The translations under genes were made by a program, and so were the position numbers. The notes below the pieces were generated by a model, which was not told where the DNA came from, made no database searches, and was given only the letters and a program-made list of their open reading frames with translations. Positions 56,541 through 64,000 of a stretch of DNA of 64,000 nucleotides are shown here, one piece after another. Source of the DNA: Spongilla lacustris. Its lineage: Eukaryota > Porifera > Demospongiae > Spongillida > Spongillidae. Positions within the stretch are counted from its first letter, which is position 1, and each line of letters opens with the position of its first letter. The stretch spans positions 5,251,320 to 5,315,319 of the forward strand of contig OX442421.1 of NCBI GenBank assembly GCA_949361645.1, in the 5' to 3' direction.

Positions 56541-57850
56541 TAATAGACACTGGAAAAGTGTTAAACCGGTTTAACACCGGACAATCTATGATTAACAATG
56601 CTTGTAACGAATAGTAGGAAACTCAGGGAAAAGAGTCATCTAAGACAGCTGACTTTTTACCTAGGTGGAAGAAAATGTGAGTTCCAGTACACATACATCC
56701 AGAACAGATTTCAACTTTGCAAGTGTAGTTCAGTAGGAAGAAAACTTAGCGTACTGCAAACGTCTAAGCGGATAGTTCTATTCTGGACGCTCAATGACCA
56801 ATTAAGCTTTTGATCGATGGAGACACAGTAGTTGATAGTCCTGTTAACGTGAACTGTCATGCCAGAACCATGAATCAGATCTGGAACTTGCAGAGCACAA
56901 GGGAAGGGTATTTGGTCCAGGCAGGAAATGGATTTAATAGGCTGAGATTGCTTGCAAGATTTCGAGAGATGACACCACACATTCTAAATCACTGGTAACG
57001 GAATGGAAACAGGGCAGGACAGTGGTCAATTTATTCTCTCTGACAACACCATGGTGTATTTGGTTGAACTGGAAAGTGTTCCATGGATCATTTATGCAGA
57101 TTCCTGCACTTCTCTTTTGTCATCTTCGTCATCAAACACCACATTCAATAACCCCCTCAGAATATCTGCACCAAGGCAGCATTGATTGTAATAAGTCTAG
57201 CTCAATTAAAATAGGTGTTGTGCATGAATATTATGGTAACATCCTTATATACATCCAGTCAAGTTAGCATTGGCATCTGGTAAAATGTGGCTTGAATAGA
57301 CAAGGGTTTGAACACAGTTCGTCCACCAACCCCAAGTTGATAGACCTGTCTGAACCTGTTCTGCTTTGCATCTAAGTAGAACGTAATGTGTACAAATAGC
57401 CCTCACAATTTGCGTCTTTTCTGTTATTTCAATCATGGAGAGTGGTTTGGAAAATTCAACTTCCTGCATCATGTCACTCTGTTCACTGCACAGCCTTCTC
57501 AATTCAATTACATCCTCTACTTATCTGATTATAAGAAAATACCAAATTATTACCAAATGATCACGCACAAATAAAGTTGTTTCAACATTCTAAAATTCTG
57601 TTCAGTGTGTTCATATCATTTTGTCACTGTTATCTAATTTATAGCTTTTCTGTCATGATAACATTTTATGTGTCCTTACCTTTTCAAGATCTTCTACCTA
57701 CATTTAGCATACAATCTATTTTGTTCCATGGATTTGCTAAATGTAAGGTATGTAATAATTATAAATTCATAATGGCATAAATTTCAGAATCCCTTGTTTG
57801 CTTACCTTTTACACAATTTGATACTTAAAAAATCCTACATCCCCAATTTA
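56541..57850. other. No recognised gene; repeat-like DNA right of the LTR element
   Basis: About 1.3 kb with several short open frames that I do not recognise. 56545-56590 contains 'gttaaaccggtttaacaccg' followed by 'gacaatctatgattaa', which is inverted relative to 51692-51735. A stretch at 56945-56985 ('gcttgcaagatttcgagag') is an inverted match of 58318-58360. Both suggest remains of foldback or TIR elements. Confidence 0.4.
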
Positions 57851-57853
57851 TCA

Positions 57854-58114
57854 TCATTCGTCTCCAGTATGAACTGAATGCTCTGTCACATGCGTCCGCC
57901 CTGGTCTAGTCTGCAGAGTATCCTTAAATTTGGCCAGGAGTTGCTGGAGGCTTGCCCTTTGTTCGTCACTCAGCTGATCGGATATCTCACAATGTAGCCG
58001 TGCTTCTTCAGAGTTTCTCCATGTCGGCACGTCTGGTTCTGCCTCTTCGTCTGTCTCCACTTCCGAGTCCACCATAGGTCGAGTTTGGTGGAGTTGCCAA
58101 GTTATCGTAATCAC
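57854..58114 (-). pseudogene. Gypsy pre-RT segment
   Basis: An open frame with LSDEQRASLQQLLAKFKDTL and PGRTHVTEHSVHTGD, the conserved linker immediately before RT in many Ty3/Gypsy polyproteins. The frame stops where the RT should begin; no RT follows toward lower coordinates. Confidence 0.65.
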
Positions 58115-58773
58115 ACGGCGGCGTATCCAATCGAATAGCTTCGCTTTGACGCGCTAACTTGGGTTGGCAATTATTACCGTCAAATGTAAATGGATGTATC
58201 ATGCATGCTACATAAACTACACCATGATATAAAAACCTCCTTCTGCAAAAAAAAAAAAACAGACATGTACCTTGCAAGTTGACGTCTTGAATGCAGAGAA
58301 GTGAAATTAGTGTTTTCACGTGGGGTGTCATCTCTTGAAATCTTGCAAGCAATCCTGATGCACATAAAACAGACATGTACCTTGGTGTCTTCTCTTCTCA
58401 CGTACGCGTTACAAGCAAAATTACGTGGGGTGTCGCTATCTTATCACCTCACCTAACCACTGACCGCAAATACAAATGTACTTTCGAAAGGTACCGTTTT
58501 CATTTAAAAGTACATTTTCCTAGTTGAGGTTCTATCATTAGTATTCACAGCTGGCTACTTTAGCCCAAAAGTTCCAAAAATGTTTGACCCCTATGGTGTG
58601 GAATCCGTGCAAAAAATAGAAAATTTTTATGAGGTGAAATTTTTCATGACACACCTCTTAGTCAAAAATCGATGTCAACACACTCCATGAACCCGTTGGT
58701 TTCATACCACAGGCGTAGAATGTTAATGTGGAAGACCTGGAACCTTTTCCTCTTCTTTGAACCCAAGTCAATC

Positions 58774-58968
58774 TCATAATTGACATCGTATTTTCCTTTG
58801 GATGACATAGGGTACCTGCCATTGCACTAACAGCTTGTTGGCAGAGGTCGGGAGCAGGACCAGCACTTTGTAGCCTTCGCTCAGCCTCCTATCCCTGCTC
58901 TTCAGGTCGTACCATTTTTTGTGCGTTTCCTGGGCCTTCTCCATGTTGTCCCGCACGAGCTCCGCCAT
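58774..58968 (-). pseudogene. Gypsy integrase C-terminal segment
   Basis: A 64-codon frame (AELVRDNMEKAQETHKKWYD, YKVLVLLPTSANKLLVQWQ) matches the region after the integrase core, including the GPY/F-like beta module. It lies in the right order downstream of the integrase pieces at 59815-60451. Confidence 0.6.
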
Positions 58969-59609
58969 CTGGCACAGTTCAGCCTGAATGGATAGAACGT
59001 ATGAAACTACACTTTCACCAGCTTGTTGTACCTTTCAAGATGGTCTGAGTGTTGCAGTGTCTAGGCTAGTCCTTCTGTCTGTCTCAACAATGAGAACATA
59101 CTAAGTATTATGCGACCATTTAATGGTAAACTAAGTACACGTTTGAATAGAATGGTTTGTGGCCGGCTCGCATTGCTGTGCGATGCTGGTCATTTGTACC
59201 GTGATCTACGATGTTGCTAGTCTGGATCCTTCTATCCATGCCCTAGAAAAGTGGTCTCATGCTTCTGACAAGCTTCGCACCATACTAGTACTAGTTAGTA
59301 ATAGACCGACAAGTTCGCTATTCACAGCGCAGCCTAGACCGCCACTTTTTACAATGTGGTAACACTAAACACGATTTATTCGCAGCTGCTAAACATTTAA
59401 AGTTTTTGCTTGCCATACGTGCATGCTATTTTACTGTGCACACGTAATTGCGGTCAGTCATTGCGAGAGATAATTGGTGGGCATGGTTGTATGGTAAATG
59501 TTCGGCCGAAATGACCGACCATGATAATAAGCGGTCGGCTATGCCATGAAGTTGAACAGCAAAATGTCCGATGGCCAACTGCTATAAACCGCTCTCCACT
59601 GTATGGTGT

Positions 59610-59832
59610 ACATATCCTGTTGTTGCTGAAAGTTAATTGTAAGCACTCCATTCATCAGAGTACATAATACTCCCTGGCTTTACGTGGTTTGTGATAATTG
59701 GTAGCAATGTAGGTGCACCCTGATGAGCAACTTCTACCATAAAACTGTCTCCACTGCCTCTCTCCATCCCACCAAACACCCAATGGCCATCCACAACTCT
59801 CACTCTGCTGTATTTCAAACTTGCTTTTGTCT
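59610..59832 (-). pseudogene. Second Merlin transposase fragment, inserted in Gypsy integrase
   Basis: Encodes VRVVDGHWVFGGMERGSGDS, APTLLPIITNHVKPGS and SDEWSAYN, very similar to 46340-46600 but with an intact frame here. It joins directly and in frame to Gypsy integrase sequence at about 59825. Confidence 0.7.
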
Positions 59833-60451
59833 TCCTCAGCATGGCCTTCAACGTCTGATTAAACCTCTCAACTAGCCCGTCTGTCTGAGGATGATAGGGC
59901 ATCTTCTGGATCAGATGTATCCTCCAGCAGGTGGGACGTAAAATTTCTCCCTTGATCGGTTAGGATTTCTTTTGGTATGCCAACTCTAGAGAACATCTTT
60001 AACAAATCTTTGGCGACTGTCTCTGCCTCACAGGATCTCAGGGTGACCGCATCTGGATAACTTGACTCACTTTTCCTCGCCTGCTACGCAGTAATGGTCC
60101 CACAATGTCCATTGCTATCCGTGAGAATGGTTCTGTCATGACGGGCAGAGGTATTAGCGGGACTGGCTGTGTCCTCCTGTTGTGGGCCTTCTAACAGTTA
60201 GGAGAGTTCCTACACCACTCCGCCACGTCCATATAGATGTTTGGCCAGTAGAAGCGTTGCAGGACCCTGCTTACAGTCTTGTTATGTCCTGCCAAGGGGG
60301 CCTTATGTGCTAGTTTCAGCACAACCTTTCTGCATTGCCGAGGGAGTATAAGTTGTTCCACTGAATTTTCTCCCATTTCTGTTCGCCCTTCCTTTCTATA
60401 CAGTAATGAGTTTTTTTCCCCTATAAACCAAGGGTCTCCCTTCTTCGCCAT
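59815..60451 (-). pseudogene. Gypsy integrase remains (zinc-binding and core)
   Basis: 60451-60191 holds the H2C2 region (LAHKAPLAGHNKTVSRVLQR, FYWPNIYMDVAEWCRNSPNC). 60180-59935 continues the core in broken frames. 59902-59815 has MPYHPQTDGLVERFNQTLKA with the last catalytic Glu. Stops and shifts separate the parts. Confidence 0.75.
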
Positions 60452-60471
60452 TCTTAACTCCGCCAGCGTCT

Positions 60472-61100
60472 TCAGGATCTTGAAGCTCCTTCACCTCTCT
60501 CATGCCTCATGCTCAGTTCTAAACCATCGGCCACCACGTCCTTGTTATTTCCTACTGTCTTTAGCTGCTCCTGTTGGTGGTTCAGGTGGCCAGCACGTTT
60601 CTGTGCCCGAGTCAATTGCCTTCGTTGGGACCCCTCCACGTCGTCCAACTGGAACAGCTCGCTGTCGAATGTACTTCCCAGTAGCTCAGGATATGGCGTG
60701 TCACTTTCGGTTTGATCTTCTCCCTGTTCCCTCTGAGTTTCAGTTGCCTTTGAACATTGAACTGACTGTGTTTTCCATCGCTTTAGATTCATTGGGGTGC
60801 AAATTGATCTGTCGGCACGCACTTTCACCCATTTTGTGTATGGCAACTGGTGCATCAGTATTTAGAAGCCTTGTGTTCGTTCTCCATCAAAGTATGCATT
60901 GCTCTGTACAGAGCACTACCGACCATCATGGAACTTGGCCGCTGGCGCAGTGCTGCCTTCCACTCTTATGTCTGTCATCCTGCCCATCCCTCTGCTGCTG
61001 ATTAAGTCAATAAACCGTCTGAGCTCTACAACCGAAGACTTCATTTCCAGCCACCTTTGTTCAGACTGCCTATGGCAATATTTCAAATATGCACCCATTT
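60472..61100 (-). pseudogene. Degenerate Gypsy polyprotein linker region
   Basis: Open frames 60855-60472 (ELLGSTFDSELFQLDDVEGS, RRQLTRAQKR) and 61098-60916 are hydrophilic, lie immediately upstream of the integrase and show no RT, RNase H or protease motif. I assign them by position only. Confidence 0.4.
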
Positions 61101-61242
61101 TTTAAATCGTCAAAGCATGCGGCATAATCGATTGTCCATTTAACGCTATATTAGATCTATTACAATAAATAAAAGAAAGCGTGCATTTACAGGTATCAAT
61201 TTAATAAACTGCGGTTTATAACTGTACTCGCGTGCTGCTCAT

Positions 61243-62437
61243 TGCTGGATTCCACGTGTAATTGTTGCACTAATACTAAAGTCTTCCGTAGTTGCGAGGT
61301 ACATCAGAGAAGAAATACCTGTAAGAAGTTGTATCAGATGGTGACTGATGAAGCTTCACTAAACTCCTGTTCATAGAAGCGCCATCTAAAGTTACTCTCA
61401 ATACTTATCCATAAAGGAAACCTTAACCTTAATTCTCCAGGTCCAAGTCCTGGACCAAAATTTGAAAATTCATTATAAATAGAAATGCAGTTTTTTTGGC
61501 ATCCATTTCTCTACTGTTGTTTGATGTGTCTATCATGCTAAATTTACCAATTGTCAGTCTATTTTTTAAATCTCACCCTTTGTTACACGATGCAAATAAA
61601 CAGATACGGTTCTTAAAAATGCATGTAGTGGATTTAATTGTCACAGAAAAAAGTACGACAAGTACAACTTTTTTTGAATGTCTTTTGAAGCATGATGTGT
61701 GGGCTACTTTATACATTCTACGGCAGGGTTTTTACTCTAATTGATGTTGCCATTTTTACCGAAAACGCACTGTACATTTTCAAGATTTTGTCCATTCACT
61801 TGGCTATTCCTGCAACATGCGTCTGACAAATACCTATCGTTCATAAGCTTGTGGAGCTAGCAATTTCCAAATCTAGTGCAATAGACCTGTCCTACTACCC
61901 CCTTCTTTTAAAATGTTGCTCTGATCGTCCAACATTACTTTTTGGTACTTCAAGTTGCTTTACAATCTACCACAAATACATCTTTTAGCAATGTAGTATT
62001 GATTGTATTTGACAATCTTTAAAGAATTGCAAGAAAGTAAAAATATATTCTGAATTAATAACCATTTCTACAGTACAATCAGATTTTGGTTTATTTTTTG
62101 TTCATTGGAGTTTGCTAAAAATTAATTTTAACTTGCGTCCTACGCGTAGGACGCTAATCCTACGCGTAGGACGACGGGAGATTAAAGGTTAATCATCCGC
62201 TTAAAATACAGTGCATATATGATTACCTTCAGCCCGCAATTTTCTATCCTCCAAATAGCTTTCCATAGAGAATCATACATCTGATCTCCACAAAGGTTTG
62301 TACAAGCAAAATGAACTTACGGAAACTGCAAATTTGTGACCAGGCCTCGCACCAAAAACACAGCCATAATTTTTGCAGGATTGCAGGACTACGGCTGCTG
62401 TCATGACCACTTAAAAGTGACTGTTCAAAATCTGCTC
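61243..62437 (-). mobile_element. Second P-like copy, split by a 762-bp insertion
   Basis: 61243-61426 and 62189-62437 align with 50493-50900 (same phrases 'cacgtgtaattgttgcacta', 'ccgtagttgcgaggtacatc', 'ctccacaaaggtttgtacaa'), with scattered substitutions and a small insertion near 62250. The copy ends abruptly at about 62437 in 'tcaaaatctgct'. Coding capacity is lost. Confidence 0.8.
61427..62188. mobile_element. piggyBac-like TTAA MITE (762 bp) in the P-like copy
   Basis: The insertion is flanked by TTAA at 61423-61426 and 62189-62192. The unoccupied version of the site (one TTAA between ggaaacc and tcatcc) is present in the sister copy near 50668. Ends are CCTTAATTCTCC on the left and CCTTTAATCTCCC read inward on the right. 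A subterminal palindromic repeat 'tcctacgcgtagga' occurs twice near the right end. An internal frame on the plus strand (61496-61744) is AT-rich and unrecognised. Confidence 0.82.
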
Positions 62438-62704
62438 TCCCCCCACCCCCCCCAGAGGGTCAAGGTCCGCTTATGTGAGTATGGTGCAGGTCCCGGCTGC
62501 TCCCCGAGGTGACTCCGTCCGGTAGGCCAACTGGCCGGGTACAGGAGAGATTTTAGGATTTTTACAACACCATACCACCTTAGGTTAAGGAATACAGTTG
62601 CATTGTAACTTGCAGCATAATATTAAGCCACTGTGTTGTGAACACATGCAGCGTGTTAAATTATAATGTTTAAATATGTGTGGATTCTGTTGTTTTGTAC
62701 TCAC

Positions 62705-62904
62705 AGGCAAATGGCTTAGATGAAAGATATAATCAGACACTTCAGAACATGTTGATGAAGTTTGCGAATGATAAGAAGGAACTTTGGTGTGAATATTTGG
62801 ACACCTGTGTAGATGCCTACAACACATCAGTTCATGAGTCAAAATCCTACTCTCCATTTGAGGTAATGTATGGACGCAGAGCAGTTTTTACCAATATATA
62901 TTGA
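62705..62904 (+). pseudogene. Lone integrase-core exon fragment
   Basis: After the acceptor-like 'tgttttgtactcacag' the frame reads ANGLDERYNQTLQNMLMKFA, then LWCEYLDTCVDAYNTSVHES and SPFEVMYGRRAVF, ending at TGA 62902-62904. This is the end of a retroviral-type integrase core (GL.ER.N), in the opposite orientation to the Gypsy debris. The two earlier catalytic Asp residues are not present nearby. It could be an exon of a domesticated integrase gene or a fragment of a different element family. Confidence 0.5.
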
Positions 62905-63856
62905 AACTGATGGCTCGGGCAATGGATGGCTCAATTGTGAGCTCAGGCAAACTAGCTGTACTCATGTGCGTGCATGCAGAGAGGCGTGTGTACATTAGTT
63001 TTGCTAATATATTTTTAAGGTAGGCTAACCAAGGACTTTTACCCAATCCGTGTAACTAAATGTCATTGAAGGAGACATGCCATACTTAGGTAGTTTCCCG
63101 CCCTCACGAAAGCGCTTTTCTGGTTCTGGGCTGCAGCTCCGGCTAAGCCTGAAAGATTATAAATGAACGAACCCTACTACGGCCCCCCTATGGCCTAATT
63201 ATTAATAATGTGACCATGCAAGCAATGCTAGCTCACCAGCTTACTGTTTAAAGCAACAAAGGATTGCGAAATATGGTACAACCATTTATTATTATTATTT
63301 TTAAATAAATAAAAAGAAAAAGAATTATGCAGAGGTGCATTTAACCTCCATTTTTCGCGCCCTCAGATTTCTAGACCTCGTACCTAGTCTCTTTTCAAAA
63401 CGGATCGCTCATATTTCCATGCAGGATTTCAACGCCACTGCAAGTTGAGCAGCTCACTGCTGAGTCACAGGTCGTGTACTGGTCATTGATGACCACAGGG
63501 GCGTCGATAAATGCATTAATGGGAAGTGAAAGAATTTTGTTAATTAGGTGATTGAATAATTGTCCCTTGGGGGGAGTAAAAGATAGTGATTTTTATTTTG
63601 CAGTGCTGCGAATGGTGCTGTAGTTCTGTGGCAGCTTTTAGAATACTGAATGCTGTGGATCGCTCCCAAATCATGCTCATGTGATTTATTCCACCACATG
63701 CATGTCGACTCAATGCAAGGATTCTGGCCACGAGATCTGCATACCGTAGAGAGAGATACAAAGAGAAGCTAACTTAGGCTGATATGTCTTAAGGAAGATC
63801 CGTGTGTTTCTGCGAGAGAACAATGGTCTTTCTTTTGCAAACCTGTCCGTGTGAAT
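62905..63856. other. No gene recognised
   Basis: About 950 bp without a recognisable exon, with mixed composition and an AT-rich stretch near 63285-63325. No repeat structure stands out. Confidence 0.4.
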
Positions 63857-64000
63857 CAGTGGCGTAGCGAGGGTGTTGGGCGCCCGGGGGCAAAATGCAC
63901 TAATGGCGCCCCCCCCCCCCCCCCCCCCCCCTCCTCTTGCGTTTGGCCGAACATACGAGCGGGGGGGGGGGGGGGGGGGGTCCCCCTTGCGTTTGGACAA
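63857..64000. mobile_element. Terminal end of another hAT element, truncated by the window edge
   Basis: Starts cagtggcgtagcgaggg and continues 'gcgcccgggggca', strongly resembling the left end of the hAT element at 40822. Long C and G runs (63910-63932, 63961-63980) follow. The rest lies outside the window. Confidence 0.65.

Noticed and set aside
60279..61001. 240-codon plus-strand open frame
   Set aside because: It is antisense to the Gypsy integrase and linker remains, whose H2C2 motif on the minus strand explains the sequence.

Overview
This is a eukaryotic, metazoan-type window. Coding sequence is split into many short exons with clean GT/AG borders. The introns and the right-hand third are full of microsatellites, minisatellites and mobile elements. 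No prokaryotic gene organisation, CRISPR array or rRNA was seen. Protein content (an LDLRAP1-type PTB adaptor, CDK8/19, CFAP298, CCDC81, KIF25, CDC5L) plus the transposon mix (hAT, Merlin, P-like, piggyBac-like, Penelope-like, DIRS-like, Ty3/Gypsy) suggests an invertebrate animal. A sponge is my best guess, with low confidence.

The left 40 kb is a gene-dense block of six single-copy host genes, all of which I could assemble exon by exon with consistent reading phases. LDLRAP1-like (minus, 1926-9850, 368 aa) is head-to-head with KIF25-like kinesin-14 (plus, 9932-15103, 534 aa); only 81 bp separate the start codons. KIF25 is tail-to-tail with CFAP298 (minus, 15255-17079, 290 aa). CDK8/19 (minus, 17197-27978, 468 aa) lies directly upstream of CFAP298 and is head-to-head with CCDC81 (plus, 28155-32461, 771 aa; 176 bp between starts). 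CCDC81 is tail-to-tail with CDC5L (minus, 33060-39653, 802 aa). Three of the six (KIF25, CFAP298, CCDC81) have cilium or centrosome links; CDK8 is the Mediator kinase and CDC5L a spliceosome (NTC/Prp19) component. Introns hold tandem arrays with 11-39 bp units, palindromic MITEs and long dinucleotide or homopolymer tracts.

The right 24 kb (about 40.8-64 kb) is a transposon graveyard with one young element. In order: a 4.9-kb hAT element with an 8-bp target duplication, a broken transposase and a nested DIRS-like gag; a 4.2-kb block bounded by about 110-bp inverted repeats that contains Merlin, Penelope-like and Gypsy debris; P-element-like fragments; an LTR element with two identical 66-bp LTRs and one intact 1314-codon ORF that has Gag, protease and integrase but no reverse transcriptase or RNase H; further Gypsy and Merlin debris; a second P-like copy carrying a 762-bp TTAA-flanked insertion whose empty site is also in the window; a lone integrase exon; and the end of another hAT element.

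The most unusual items are the RT-less but otherwise intact LTR element, a minisatellite in CDC5L that has copied the authentic 5' splice site of the neighbouring exon, a 60-nt stop-free intron of length 3n in CFAP298, and the nested or TIR-bounded transposon blocks. Exon coordinates were read by eye from splice consensus, phase and similarity to remembered family sequences; no alignment was run.
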